DNA of 64,000 bases from Dokdonella fugitiva (GCF_014138265.1 NZ_JACGXL010000008.1:240271-304270), one strand, 5' to 3'. Positions 27,242-40,621 are shown, numbered from the stretch's first letter. The notes: generated by a model from the sequence alone, not told the origin. Translations and numbers: made by a program.

Positions 27242-27817
27242 TCAAGTGGCGTCGCCGGCGCGCCGTCGCGGCAGCATACGACGCAGCACCTCGTCGCGAT
27301 GGACGAAATGATGAACGAGCGCGGCGGCCGCGTGCCCGGCGGCGACGAAAACGAGCGTCCAGAACAGCCACTCGTGCGCTTCCTTGGCGATGTCCTTGAG
27401 GTCCGGCGCGGCGCCGCCGGTCAGGCTCGGCATCGGCACGACGCCCCACCAGACCAGCGGGCGCAGCGCGGTCGCCGAATCGAACAGCCAGCCCGACAGC
27501 GGCACCGCGAACAGCAGGACGTAGAGCAGCGCGTGGCCGACGCGTGCGCCGGTCACCTGCCAGCGCGGCATCGACGCGGGTTCTTCCGGGCGTCGATCGA
27601 ACAGGCGCCAGCCGAGGCGCAGCAGCGCGAGCAGCAGGATCGTCAGGCCGAGCGATTTGTGAAACGTGAAGTACGTGATCACGCTCGGCTTCTTCGGCAA
27701 CTCGACCATGACGAGGCCGAGCGTGCCCTGCACGAGCAGCAGCGCCACGATCGCCCAATGGAAGGTCTTGGCGAGGGTGCCCCAGTGCATCGCGTTGCTC
27801 TTCAACGGCATCGTCAT
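27242..27817 (-). CDS. cytochrome b561-family protein
   Basis: A 191-residue four-helix membrane protein. Candidate haem-ligand histidines are H20 (KTFHWAIV), H53 (FHKSLGL), H95 (GHALLYVLL) and H148 or H162. Such proteins pass electrons between quinones and periplasmic acceptors. Its start overlaps the stop of the upstream YceI gene (ATGA at 27814-27817), and another YceI gene follows 23 bp later. The trio suggests a quinone- or lipid-linked redox function. Confidence 0.9.
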   Translation of the reverse strand: MTMPLKSNAMHWGTLAKTFHWAIVALLLVQGTLGLVMVELPKKPSVITYFTFHKSLGLTILLLALLRLGWRLFDRRPEEPASMPRWQVTGARVGHALLYVLLFAVPLSGWLFDSATALRPLVWWGVVPMPSLTGGAAPDLKDIAKEAHEWLFWTLVFVAAGHAAAALVHHFVHRDEVLRRMLPRRRAGDAT

Positions 27818-28446
27818 TCGTCCTTCTTCGATCGGGCGGCGTCGCCGTCGCGCAGGCCTTCGACCTCGATGCGCAGTTCGATGTCGGCACCGATCACGTC
27901 CTTGTAGCGCGTGATGCCGAAGTCGAAGCGCGGCAAGCGCGCGGTCGCCGAGAAACCCGCCTTTTGCTTGAGCGCGTACGGATCGTTGCCGACGCGGTTG
28001 AGGGTGAAGGCGAGGTCGAGCGCGCGCGTCTCGCCGCGGAAGGTGAGGTCGCCGTGGATGACGCCGTGGGTGGCGTCCTTCCGTTCGACGCTGCGGCTGG
28101 CGTAGCGCGCGGTGGGCCAGCGCGCGACGTCGAGCAACTGGCCGGAGGTCGCGGTGTCGTTCCATTTCGCGTCGCCGAGGTCGAGCGAGGCGAGGTCGAC
28201 GACGACGTCGACGCGCGCGCTGCTCCAGTCCTTCGGATCGAACTGGAACCAGCCTTCCTTGACGCGCAGGCGACCTTGGGGGCGCGAGAAGCGCTGGTGA
28301 TCGGCGGCGAACCAGACCTGCGTGTGGACGAGGTCGAAGCGATAGGTGTCCGGCGCGGCCCTCGCCGGCGTCGCCGCGGCGAGCGCGACGGCCGCGCAAG
28401 CAGCGACGGGACGCAGCGGGCGGTACCTGGACGACGGTTTGGACAT
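27814..28446 (-). CDS. YceI-family periplasmic protein (first of operon)
   Basis: A 210-residue protein with a signal peptide (about 1-30, ending TPARA) and a YceI domain: YRFDLVHTQVWFAADHQRFS near 35, the DPKDWSSARVDVVVDLASLD strand and LTFRGETRALDLAFTLNRVG. The charged C-terminus ends KKDE. It is divergent enough from the second YceI to suggest a distinct ligand. The ATG at 28446 is chosen because the signal peptide follows. Confidence 0.87.
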   Translation of the reverse strand: MSKPSSRYRPLRPVAACAAVALAAATPARAAPDTYRFDLVHTQVWFAADHQRFSRPQGRLRVKEGWFQFDPKDWSSARVDVVVDLASLDLGDAKWNDTATSGQLLDVARWPTARYASRSVERKDATHGVIHGDLTFRGETRALDLAFTLNRVGNDPYALKQKAGFSATARLPRFDFGITRYKDVIGADIELRIEVEGLRDGDAARSKKDE

Positions 28447-28783
28447 GCGGGCAGCTTGGCAAAAACGCCTTGCGCCCGCCACCCTCGCGCGGTGAACGCT
28501 GCGTTGCCGGAACGCGGCCTTCGCGATGTCGGCGCGGCGGAAGCCGCGATGCTCCCACCGCTCGGTTGCACAGGCCGGGCGCGGGCTTGGGAGGCCGGTG
28601 GCCGCCGCTCGGTCGGCCATGTCCGGCGGATCGCCGGCGAGTAGCGGTCCCGCTGTGCGCGTCCGGCCTGCCGGTGGAGGAGCCTGCCCCCGGTGGGTGC
28701 CCCCTGTCCAGGAACCGCCGGACGCCGCGGTCGCGCACAGGGTGCGCTCCTACGGGCGCGTCGAAGCGGTGCAGTCGGGGTGT
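28447..28783. repeat. gene-free gap with REP half-elements
   Basis: A family-2 half (GCGGAAGCCGCGATGCTCCC, about 28537-28556) and a family-1 half (GTCGCGCACAGGGTGCGCTC, about 28730-28756) lie in a 337-bp gap between two minus-strand genes. Nothing else recognised. Confidence 0.6.
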
Positions 28784-30277
28784 TCAGCCGTCGGACTTCG
28801 ACTCGCGTGCGGCATCGAGCGCGAGTCGCGCGACGCGTTCGAGCCGCTCGCGCGCGGGTTCGGCGAGCAGCGCGCGCACGCGTGTTTCGACGTCGGCGAC
28901 GTCGAGCGACGCACGGTCGGCGAGCGTGTCGGCGATCGCATGGCCGAGGCTGTCGAACACGAGGCCGTAGGCGATCGCGTGCAGCACGCCGCCGCCGAGC
29001 GTGCCGAGGCCGGGGAAGGCCTTCATCGCGTTGCCGGCGATCGCGAGCACGAGCGCAGTGGTATTGCGCACGGTGAGGCCGACCCGCGCGAGCAGCGCCT
29101 CGACGTCGAGTTCGCGCACGGCGACGCCGTGGATGCGCGCGAGCTCGCGCACTAGCGCGGTGCCGAGCGCGCCCTGGATCAGCAGGTCGCTGCCCGGCGC
29201 GACCGCGGCGAGTGCACCGACGACCGCGCGGCGCGTGTACTTGGTGACCGCGAGTTCCGCCTCGCGGCGCGCGGTCGCGCGCGCGAGTTCGTCGCCGCGC
29301 CGGCCGACTTCGGCGAGCACGGCCGCCTCGCGCGCGGGTTCGAGCGCGTCGGTGCCGCGGGCGGCGAGCGCGCCGAGTGCGTCGAGCAGCGGCGCGAGTT
29401 CGGCCGCGCGGTCGCGCTCGACCTTCTCGCGGCGGCCGTCGGCGAGCGTGCGCTCGTAACGTTCGCTGCCGCCCGCGCTGATCGCGACGATCGCGCGCGC
29501 CTGCGCGAGGTAGCGCTGGCGCAAGCGATCGAGCAGCGCGCCGCGTTGCGCGTCGTCGTAGAGATCGGCCTTGTTCAGCGCGAGCAGCAGCGGCTTGCCG
29601 AAACCGGCGAGCCAGCGCAGTTCGGCGTCCTGCGCACGCGTGAGGTCGGACGCGGCGAGGTAGACCACCGCGTGCGCACGCAGCGCTTCGTCGCGCGCGA
29701 GCTGCTCGTGCACGACACCGTCGACTTCGCCCGTGCCCGGCACGTCGGCGAGGATCAGCTCGCGGCCGTCGGAGAGGCGGCCGCGATGGTGGCCGACCTG
29801 GCGCGTGGTGCCGCCGCGCACGTCGATCTCCGGCGCGGCCTCCGGTGCGAGCGCGCGGATCAGGCTCGATTTGCCGGTCGAGATTTCGCCGAACAGCGCG
29901 ACGTACAGCTCGCCGCTCGCGCGGCGCCGGTCGAGCTCGGCGAGTTCGGCCTCGAGCGCGGCGGTTTCGACCGCACGCTGGCGCAGGTGGTCGATGCGCG
30001 TGTCGACGTCGGCGCGCGACACCGGCGGTGCGACGGGCGCGGCGGCCGGATGGCGCGCCGGCCGCGCGAGCCGCCACAGCAGCCAGCCGAGGCCGCCGGC
30101 GAACGCCGCCGTCGCGACGAGCAGCGGGACGCGCAGCCACAGCGGCAATTCGACCAGTCGCTGGTAGAACTCGAGCAAGCCGTTGAGCGTCATGACGACG
30201 AGGCCGAGCAGCAATGCCGCGCCGATCGCGAGGGCGGCGAACAGCACGAATCTCAGGGGCAGGCGAGGGCGCGGCAT
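28784..30277 (-). CDS. membrane-anchored GTPase with DUF697 domain
   Basis: A 497-residue protein. Two N-terminal membrane helices (about 9-31 and 48-70), then a helical segment, a G domain with G1 GEISTGKS (130-137), switch GGTTRQ, G3 DVPG (178-181) and G4 NKAD (235-238), then a DUF697-like hydrophobic C-terminal domain. The ATG at 30277 follows TAGGATGCCG. It shares architecture with the 25091-26440 protein but has extra TM helices, so the two are diverged paralogues on either side of the YceI/b561 operon. Confidence 0.85.
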   Translation of the reverse strand: MPRPRLPLRFVLFAALAIGAALLLGLVVMTLNGLLEFYQRLVELPLWLRVPLLVATAAFAGGLGWLLWRLARPARHPAAAPVAPPVSRADVDTRIDHLRQRAVETAALEAELAELDRRRASGELYVALFGEISTGKSSLIRALAPEAAPEIDVRGGTTRQVGHHRGRLSDGRELILADVPGTGEVDGVVHEQLARDEALRAHAVVYLAASDLTRAQDAELRWLAGFGKPLLLALNKADLYDDAQRGALLDRLRQRYLAQARAIVAISAGGSERYERTLADGRREKVERDRAAELAPLLDALGALAARGTDALEPAREAAVLAEVGRRGDELARATARREAELAVTKYTRRAVVGALAAVAPGSDLLIQGALGTALVRELARIHGVAVRELDVEALLARVGLTVRNTTALVLAIAGNAMKAFPGLGTLGGGVLHAIAYGLVFDSLGHAIADTLADRASLDVADVETRVRALLAEPARERLERVARLALDAARESKSDG

Positions 30278-30411
30278 CGGCGCATCCTACCCGCGGGTCC
30301 TGCGCGCAGCCATCGTGCGCGCGAAGCGGGCGCGTTCGGCGAAGCGCGAAAAACGCGCGTCCACTTTGGGATTTGGCCGCCGCGCATGGCAGTATCGGCG
30401 AGGGAGGGTCC

Positions 30412-33984
<3,573 letters not shown>

Positions 33985-34293
33985 CCGTCCGTTCGCCGGC
34001 GTATCGATGCGCTGTCGCGGGCTCGTCCGCGCGCTCCCTCTTGCCCGGCTCAGCGGACCAGAATAGAGTCATTCTCTGGACGGATGTGAAGTTGAATCTC
34101 TGGGACCAGTTTCGCCGGGTTCGGACGACCGGCTGCTGCCGCTACTGGGGGAACAAACTCACCGGTTCAACGCGCGGCGCGCGATATCGCCGCGCATGCC
34201 TGCGCGTTGCAGGTACGAGGGTGCCGGGCTTCGGCCCGGCCGGGCGACGACGATCCGCATCGGCTGCTGCCGGTGTCATTCGGGGAGAGATCC
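33985..34293. other. gene-free gap upstream of secreted giant protein
   Basis: A 309-bp gap with no gene. It contains AATAGAGTCATTC near 34061-34073 (AGAAT/ATTCT arms around AGAGTC), the least GC-rich part of the gap, which could be a regulatory or promoter site; this is weak. It ends with GGGGAGAG ahead of ATG 34294. Confidence 0.35.
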
Positions 34294-37200
34294 ATGACGT
34301 TGTTGAAGCGCTGTCGTTTGGCGAGTACGACACTGGTCGTGCTCGGGCTGGCGTGGTCGGCCAGCGTGTTGGCCGCGGGGCCGCGGACGAAGGAAGAACA
34401 GGCCGCGGGCCAGATGCAGGTCGGAGTGTCGTACCACAGCGACGTCTCGCTGCCGCTCTACATCATGACCACGACCTGGCAGGAGCACAACATGGAGGAG
34501 GCCGCGAACGAAGCGGCCGAGAATCCTTCGTGGGGCTTCCCGGTGCACCATGTCGACAGCGTCGACCCGGTCGTGCAGAACCTGACGTCGCCGGTATCGA
34601 TGATGCCGTTGCCGATCCTCAACTTCGACGGTCAGCCGAACGGCTGCGGTTGCGCGCCGCCGGACACCGACGGTGAAGTCGGCGCGACGCAGTACGTGCA
34701 GATGACGAACGGCGGCGTGCAGATCTTCAACAAGACCACCGGCGCTTCGGTGCTCGGACCGGTCAGCACCGCGTCGTTCTGGACCGGCTTCGGCGGCGTC
34801 TGCGAGAACAACGGCCACGGCGACCCGGTCGTGCTGTACGACCAGATCGCGCAGCGCTGGGTGATCAGCCAGTTCGCAGCCGCGACCTCGAACATCACCG
34901 ACGAGTGCATCGCGGTGTCGACCACGCCGGACGCGACCGGCACGTACAACCGCTACGGTTTCCACCTCGGCTCGAACTTCTACGACTATCCGCATCTGGG
35001 CGTGTGGCCTGACGGCTACTACATGAGCATGAACGTGTTCAACGCGGCGGGCACGGCCTACCTCGGCCCGCAGCCGTTCGCGTTCGACCGCACGAAGATG
35101 CTCGCCGGCACGCCGGTGACGACGTTCATCTCGACGGCCGCACCGCTCGGCGCCACGTTCGCGCCGTTCCTGCCGGCTGACCTCGACGGCTCCGCGCTGC
35201 CGCCCGCCGGCGCGCCGAATCCGTTCGTGCTGTTCCCGGATACCGGCAACTACGACATGTATCGCTTCCACGTCGACTTCACGACGCCGGCGAACTCCAC
35301 CTTCACGGCGGTCGCGGGCAGCCCGGCAGCCGCCGGCTTCACCGCAGCGTGCACCGCGGGTCGCGCCTGCGTGCCGCAGATCGGCAACGTCGCCGCCGAC
35401 CGTCTCGACGGCATCGCCGACCGCCTGATGTTCCGCCTGGCCTACCGCAACATCAACGGCCACGAATCGCTGCTCGGCAACTACACCGTGCAGTCGAACA
35501 GCGTGACGGGCGTGCGCTGGTTCGAACTGCGCAGCGTCACGAGCGGCACGCCGACCGTGTTCCAGGAAGGCACCTACCAGCCCGATACCGACTGGCGCTG
35601 GATGGGCAGCATCGCGATGGACACGAACGGCAACATCGCGCTCGGCTACAGCGCGTCGAGCCCGACGATCAACCCGCAGCTGCGTTACGCGGGTCGCCTC
35701 TCCGGTGATCCGATCGGCACGCTGCCGCAGGCCGAAGCGCACCTGTTCGACGGCGCGGGCCACCAGACCGGCACCGGCAACCGCTGGGGCGACTACAGCG
35801 ACCTCACGGTCGACCCGGTCGACGACTGCACGTTCTGGTTCACCAGCGAGTACTACGCCACGACCGGCACGTTCGGCTGGAAGACGCGCATCGGCAGCTT
35901 CAAGTTCCCGAGCTGCAGCCAGGCGCCCGGCTTCAGCCTGAGCCCGACGCCGGCGAGCGTGTCCGTCTGCGCGGGCACGCCGGCCAACTACAGCGTCGGC
36001 GTCGGTTCCGTGTCCGGCTTCAGCGGCTCGGTCACGCTCGCTCTCGCGGGCAACCCGGCGCCGAGCAGCGGCACGTTCACGCCGAATCCGGTCACTGCGG
36101 GCGGTTCCAGCGCGCTCGCGATCAATACCACCGGTGTCGCATCGGGCACGTACCCGATGACGATCAACGGCACGGCCGCCGGCGCGTCGAACCAGTCGGC
36201 GAGCATCAACATGACGGTGTTCGCGGCGGTGCCGGGTGCACCGACGCTGACCGCGCCGGCGAACGGCGTGAACGGCGTGGCGCTGCGCCCGACCTTCACC
36301 TGGACCGGCAGCAACACCGAGTCGTACAAGATCGACGTCGCCACCGACGCCGGCTTCGGTTCGATCGTGCTGACCCAGACGGTCACCGGCACGACGTTCA
36401 CGCCGACGGTGGACCTGACCGGCAACACGACGTACTTCTGGCGCGTGACCCCGACCAATGCCTGCGGTGCGGGCGCGGTGTCGTCGACCTTCAGCTTCAC
36501 GACGGCGAACCTGATCTGCCGCAGCCCGGCGCTCGCGATCCCGGACAACAACCCCACGGGCGTCAACGACAATCTGGTCGTGACCGATCCGTCCGGTGCG
36601 ACGCTGACCGACCTCAAGCTCGTCATCAAGGCGACGCACACGTGGGTCGGTGACCTCAAGTTCACCTTGAGCAAGGCGCCGGGCAGCTCGATCGTCATCG
36701 ATCGCCCGGGCTACACCGGCAGCGGCTTCGGCTGCGGCAGCGACAACATCGACGTCATCATCGACGACACCTCGGCCACGCTCGTCGAGAACCAGTGCAA
36801 CACGACGCCGCCGGCGCTGTCGGGCAACGTCAAGCCGAACAACCCGCTCGCGACGCCGTTCATCGGCCAGACCCTGGCCGGCACGTGGACGCTCAACGTG
36901 TCCGACAACGCGAGTGGCGATACCGGCACGGTCGACCAGTGGTGCCTCGTGCCCGCGACCAGCGGCGGCCCGACCACGTACACCGTCGGCGGCACCGTCG
37001 GCGGCCTGACCGGCAGCGGCCTCGTGCTCTCGCTCAACGCGGGCGCGCAGACGCTGCCCGTCGCGGCGAACGGTGCGTTCACGTTCCCGACCGGCCTCGC
37101 CAACGGCGCGGCGTACGCGGTCACGGTCGGCACGCAGCCGAGCGGCCAGACCTGCTCGGTCGCCAACGGCAGCGGCACGATCAGCGGCGCGAACGTCACC

Positions 37201-37767
37201 AACGTCGCGGTGACCTGCGCGGCCAACCCGACCTACACGATCGGCGGCACGGTCAGCGGCCTGTCCGGCTCGGGCCTCGTGCTCTCGCTCAACGCAGGCG
37301 CGCAGACGCTGCCGGTGTCGACCAACGGTACGTTCACGTTCCCGACCGCGGTCGCCGACGGCACGGCGTACGCGGTCACCATCGGCACGCAGCCGGCCGG
37401 CCAGGCCTGTTCGGTCACGAACGGCAGCGGCACGGTATCGGGTGCGAACGTGACGAACGTGGCGGTGACGTGCGCGAACAACACGTACTCGGTCGGCGGC
37501 ACGGTGAGCGGCCTGGTCGGCAACAGCGTCACGCTGTCGTTGAACGGCACCGAGAGCCTGCCGGTCGCGAGCAACGGTTCGTTCACCTTCTCGACGATGC
37601 TCGCCGGCGGAGCCGCCTATGCGGTCACCGTGCAGACGCAGCCGACCTCGCCGCCGGAAGTGTGCACGGTCACCAATGGCAGCGGCACGATCGCCGGTGC
37701 GAACGTCACGTCGGTGCAGGTGACCTGCCTCGACCAGATCTTCGCGGACGGCTTCGAGCTTCCCTGA
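34294..37767 (+). CDS. large secreted multidomain protein with P-domain and IFADGFE tail
   Basis: A 1157-residue exported protein. It has a signal peptide (1-27), a long N-terminal beta-rich domain (to about 550) of unknown family, an Ig-like segment, a fibronectin-like segment (APANGVNGVALRPTFTW), a proprotein-convertase P-domain (DNNPTGVNDNLVV ... LAGTWTLNVSDNASGDTG, about 740-890), three roughly 80-residue modules starting YTVGGTVGGLTG / YTIGGTVSGLSG / YSVGGTVSGLVG, and a C-terminal IFADGFELP. GGGGAGAG precedes the ATG. P-domains usually accompany proteases, but no catalytic triad is recognised. It lies directly after the hybrid kinase. Confidence 0.85.
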   Translation: MTLLKRCRLASTTLVVLGLAWSASVLAAGPRTKEEQAAGQMQVGVSYHSDVSLPLYIMTTTWQEHNMEEAANEAAENPSWGFPVHHVDSVDPVVQNLTSPVSMMPLPILNFDGQPNGCGCAPPDTDGEVGATQYVQMTNGGVQIFNKTTGASVLGPVSTASFWTGFGGVCENNGHGDPVVLYDQIAQRWVISQFAAATSNITDECIAVSTTPDATGTYNRYGFHLGSNFYDYPHLGVWPDGYYMSMNVFNAAGTAYLGPQPFAFDRTKMLAGTPVTTFISTAAPLGATFAPFLPADLDGSALPPAGAPNPFVLFPDTGNYDMYRFHVDFTTPANSTFTAVAGSPAAAGFTAACTAGRACVPQIGNVAADRLDGIADRLMFRLAYRNINGHESLLGNYTVQSNSVTGVRWFELRSVTSGTPTVFQEGTYQPDTDWRWMGSIAMDTNGNIALGYSASSPTINPQLRYAGRLSGDPIGTLPQAEAHLFDGAGHQTGTGNRWGDYSDLTVDPVDDCTFWFTSEYYATTGTFGWKTRIGSFKFPSCSQAPGFSLSPTPASVSVCAGTPANYSVGVGSVSGFSGSVTLALAGNPAPSSGTFTPNPVTAGGSSALAINTTGVASGTYPMTINGTAAGASNQSASINMTVFAAVPGAPTLTAPANGVNGVALRPTFTWTGSNTESYKIDVATDAGFGSIVLTQTVTGTTFTPTVDLTGNTTYFWRVTPTNACGAGAVSSTFSFTTANLICRSPALAIPDNNPTGVNDNLVVTDPSGATLTDLKLVIKATHTWVGDLKFTLSKAPGSSIVIDRPGYTGSGFGCGSDNIDVIIDDTSATLVENQCNTTPPALSGNVKPNNPLATPFIGQTLAGTWTLNVSDNASGDTGTVDQWCLVPATSGGPTTYTVGGTVGGLTGSGLVLSLNAGAQTLPVAANGAFTFPTGLANGAAYAVTVGTQPSGQTCSVANGSGTISGANVTNVAVTCAANPTYTIGGTVSGLSGSGLVLSLNAGAQTLPVSTNGTFTFPTAVADGTAYAVTIGTQPAGQACSVTNGSGTVSGANVTNVAVTCANNTYSVGGTVSGLVGNSVTLSLNGTESLPVASNGSFTFSTMLAGGAAYAVTVQTQPTSPPEVCTVTNGSGTIAGANVTSVQVTCLDQIFADGFELP
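36977..37728 (+). repeat. three tandem protein modules of about 80 residues
   Basis: Three direct repeats of about 245-250 bp encode modules opening GGTVxGL and closing GANVTNVAVTC. The same module occurs once in the FG-GAP protein at 10731-12941. Confidence 0.75.
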
Positions 37768-37778
37768 TAGCACTATGA

Positions 37779-37809
37779 GGTCGCTCCCCGCTTCGGCGGA
37801 GGAGCGACC
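37779..37809. other. 9-bp-stem hairpin downstream of the giant protein gene
   Basis: GGTCGCTCC pairs with GGAGCGACC around a 13-base loop; it precedes the true terminator. Confidence 0.5.
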
Positions 37810-37823
37810 CGTCTCCGGATCTG

Positions 37824-37854
37824 CGGCCCCGTGTCCCGGGGCCGTTTTTTTTTT
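37824..37854 (+). terminator. rho-independent terminator
   Basis: CGGCCCCG / CGGGGCCG stem with loop TGTCC and ten Ts. It closes the 34294-37767 transcription unit. Confidence 0.92.
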
Positions 37855-37946
37855 GCGTGTGAACACTCGCGTGTTCGCGCGTATCACCCTGCATCCGGCG
37901 CCCGGTCATCGTGCGTGCGCCGCTCTTCGACCGATGCGGGGGTGAC

Positions 37947-38951
37947 ATGAAGAAGTGGCTGAAACGGGCGGCGTTCGCCGTGGCGGGCGCGTTCGCGACC
38001 TGGGTGCTCGTCGCACTCGTCCTCGTCGCGACGCCGGCGCCAGCATTCCGCTCGAAACCGTTCGCGATCGGCGCGCGCGCGAACGTGGCCTGCATGGCGT
38101 CGCCGGACACGGCCTGCTACACGGCTCGCGACGGCACCGTGCTGCACGCGCTGCGCGATGGTGCGCCGGGCGACACGATCGTGCTGCTGCTGCACGGCGT
38201 GATGAGCGATGCGGACGAGATGCGGCCCGCGGCGCATGCGCTGCAGGCGAAGGCCGGCGCGACCGTCATCAGCCTCGACCTGCGCGGACACGGCGCCTCG
38301 GGCGGGACGTTCGGTGACATCGCCTATGCCGGCCAGTACGAAGACGACGTTGGCGACGTCGTCGCCGCCCTGCGGCGGCAGGCCCCGCGCGCTCGCGTGC
38401 TGCTCGCGGGACACTCGATGGGTGGCGGTATCGCGGTGCGCTACGCGGCGCGCGCGGGCGTGCCCGCGGTCGACGGCTACCTGCTCTACGCGCCGCACCT
38501 CGGCGAGAGCGCGCCGAGCACCAAGCACGACGAAGGCGCCGCTGCCGGGACGGAAGCGCCGATCAAGCTGCATTTGCGCCGCACGATCGGCTTGCTCATG
38601 CTCGGCGCCGTCGGCGTGCACGCGTTCGACGGGCTCGGCACCTTGTACTTCAACGCCACGCGTGGCGACGATCGGGCGCGCTACAGCTTCCGCGCGATGA
38701 CCGCCTGCGCGCCGGACGACTACGCCGCGGCACTGCGCGCCGACGACAAGCCGCTGCTGATCGTCGCGGGCAGTGCGGACGAAGCATTCGACGCCTCGGC
38801 CTATCCGGCCGCGGCACGCCTGCACGTGCACGGCGATGCGCTCGTCGTGCCCGGCGTCGGCCATGACGGCATCCTCACCGACGCCGCCGCGCTTGCCGCA
38901 ATCGATGACTGGCTGCACGCGCCGGCCGGCCACGCCGGTGCAGGAAGCTGA
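37947..38951 (+). CDS. alpha/beta hydrolase
   Basis: A 334-residue hydrolase with an N-terminal membrane or signal helix (about 8-27). It shows the strand and oxyanion segment VLLLHGVMSDADEM near 83, LDLRGHGASGG near 116, the nucleophile elbow GHSMGG near 154 (serine nucleophile) and the C-terminal PGVGHDG histidine near 310. The substrate is unknown; probably periplasmic or membrane-bound. GGGGGTGAC precedes ATG 37947. Confidence 0.87.
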   Translation: MKKWLKRAAFAVAGAFATWVLVALVLVATPAPAFRSKPFAIGARANVACMASPDTACYTARDGTVLHALRDGAPGDTIVLLLHGVMSDADEMRPAAHALQAKAGATVISLDLRGHGASGGTFGDIAYAGQYEDDVGDVVAALRRQAPRARVLLAGHSMGGGIAVRYAARAGVPAVDGYLLYAPHLGESAPSTKHDEGAAAGTEAPIKLHLRRTIGLLMLGAVGVHAFDGLGTLYFNATRGDDRARYSFRAMTACAPDDYAAALRADDKPLLIVAGSADEAFDASAYPAAARLHVHGDALVVPGVGHDGILTDAAALAAIDDWLHAPAGHAGAGS

Positions 38952-38954
38952 CCA

Positions 38955-39425
38955 TCACGCCGCGGCGTCGTCGAGTTCGACGATGCGGGCGGTGACGTCC
39001 TCGCCGTCGATCGCGAGTTCGCCGACGGCGATCGGCAAGCGGAACCGGCGTCGCCCTGCGCTGCCCGGGTTCACGTACAGGATGCCGTCGCACCGCGCGA
39101 TCGACGGGCGATGCGAATGGCCACTGACGACGACACCGGCGCCGCTCGCGCGCGGATCGATCGCGAGCGTGGCGACGTCGTGCAGCACGTGGATGCGCAC
39201 GCGCTCCAACACGATGTCGGCACTCGCGGGCAGCGCGTCGGCCCAGTCGCCGTGATCGTTGTTGCCGCGCACCGCAGTGAGCGGCGCGATGCGCGCGAGC
39301 GCCGCGAGGATCGCCGGATCGCCGATGTCGCCCGCGTGCAGCACGTGGTCGCAGCCGTGCAGGAACGCGAGCGCCTGCGGCCGCAGCAGGCCGTGCGTGT
39401 CGGAAATGAGGCCGATGCGTTTCAT
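38955..39425 (-). CDS. YfcE/MJ0936-type metallophosphoesterase
   Basis: A 156-residue calcineurin-fold phosphodiesterase with all the metal-site motifs: ISDTHG (D9, H11), HAGDIGD, GNND and SGHSH. Length is typical for YfcE-like enzymes. Substrate unknown. It overlaps the preceding GNAT gene by four bases (ATGA at 39422-39425), so the two are coupled, and it is convergent with the hydrolase gene. Confidence 0.9.
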   Translation of the reverse strand: MKRIGLISDTHGLLRPQALAFLHGCDHVLHAGDIGDPAILAALARIAPLTAVRGNNDHGDWADALPASADIVLERVRIHVLHDVATLAIDPRASGAGVVVSGHSHRPSIARCDGILYVNPGSAGRRRFRLPIAVGELAIDGEDVTARIVELDDAAA

Positions 39426-40114
39426 CGCGGCGCGGCGTCGAGCGCGACGACCCGCACGGTCGACTCGCGGTGGATGCGGAAGCCCATGCGTTCGTACAGT
39501 CGCACCGCGCCCGTGTTGGTGCCGGCGACGTGCAGGAACGGTCGTTCGCCGCGCAGCAGCTCGCGCCGCAGCAGCTTGTGCATGAGGCGGCGGGCGAGCC
39601 CGCGTCCCTGCTGGTCCGGCTGGGTGCAGACGCCGCTGATCTCGCGCCAGCCGCCGGCGAACACGCGTTCGCCCGCCATCGCGACGAGGCGCTCGTCGTC
39701 GAACAGGCCGAAGTAGTCGCCGAGTTCGATCGTCTTCGGTCCGAACGGACCGGGCCGCGTCAGGCGCGCGAGCTCGAGCGCCTGCGTCGCGTGGCGCGCG
39801 TCGAGTGGCTGCGCTTCGGGCGCGTCGTCGTCGGGGATCGGCCCCTCCCACACCATCTTGTACATCGTCGCGTCGACGTCGACGCGCCAGCCCGCCGGCA
39901 CGCGGCCGCTCCAGCCGTCGCAATAGAAGCGCTCGCCGGCGTCGCAGTACGGCGCGAGCGCGGCGAAGTCCGGCGACCGTGCGTCGGCGAACGCGACGAT
40001 CGGCGAGTAGTCGCGCGCGAAGCGTCGCGCGACCGCGGTGCCGCGTGCGAACCGCGCCTGCGGGCCTGCGAGCGCGTGCCAGAAGATGTTGTCGAGCAGG
40101 CGCGGATCAGTCAC
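39422..40114 (-). CDS. GNAT-family N-acetyltransferase
   Basis: A 230-residue protein with a C-terminal GNAT domain (about 125-225). It carries the acetyl-CoA P-loop QPDQQGRGLARRLM and the final helix-strand TGAVRLYERMGFRIH. The N-terminal 110 residues resemble FR47-like proteins. It starts with GTG at 40114, supported by GGAG 8 bases upstream. Substrate unknown. Confidence 0.87.
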   Translation of the reverse strand: MTDPRLLDNIFWHALAGPQARFARGTAVARRFARDYSPIVAFADARSPDFAALAPYCDAGERFYCDGWSGRVPAGWRVDVDATMYKMVWEGPIPDDDAPEAQPLDARHATQALELARLTRPGPFGPKTIELGDYFGLFDDERLVAMAGERVFAGGWREISGVCTQPDQQGRGLARRLMHKLLRRELLRGERPFLHVAGTNTGAVRLYERMGFRIHRESTVRVVALDAAPR

Positions 40115-40189
40115 GCCGAGCGCTCCATCGTGAGATGCCGGCGATTCGCTTGCGACGGGGCGTTCGTTTGCGGCGCGGCGCGGCGGTAG

Positions 40190-40621
40190 TCACGTTCGCG
40201 GCGACCGCGTCGCGGCCTTCCTGCGCGCGGCCGGCGCGGCCGTCGTCGCGCGTGTGGATCGGCCGCGCGCCGACTTCGGCGCCTGCGCGGCGCACGCCTG
40301 CTGCAGCAGGCCGCGCAGTGCGGTGCGCGTGACACGCCCGAGCCGCACGAGCACGGCCGGGTAGCCGTCGTAGTGCGGCTCGGTGAAGAACGTGTCGGGA
40401 TCGGAGAGCAAGAGCAGCTCCTTCGCGTCGAGATCGGCCACGCGCACCGCGAGCACGTCGTGGTTGACGACGCGCGGCTTGCGCGGATGCACGCGTTCGC
40501 GCCACGGCCAGGCGATGCCCTTGTACTTGTCGCCGTTGCGCACGGAGAACACGAGCGGACCGTCCTCGCGCGTGTCCGGCAGCGCGAGGGCGAGCGTGCG
40601 GACGTCCTCGTGCGTGACCAT
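40190..40621 (-). CDS. MmcQ/YjbR-family DNA-binding-like protein
   Basis: A 143-residue protein. Residues 1-115 match the MmcQ/YjbR double-wing fold: RTLALALPDTREDGPLVFSV near 8, then the conserved DPDTFFTEPHYDGYPAVLVRL around 77-97. The last 28 residues are a basic, low-complexity tail that may or may not be translated as part of the fold. The ATG at 40621 is chosen by the family start. Function in the family is unclear. Confidence 0.82.
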   Translation of the reverse strand: MVTHEDVRTLALALPDTREDGPLVFSVRNGDKYKGIAWPWRERVHPRKPRVVNHDVLAVRVADLDAKELLLLSDPDTFFTEPHYDGYPAVLVRLGRVTRTALRGLLQQACAAQAPKSARGRSTRATTAAPAARRKAATRSPRT

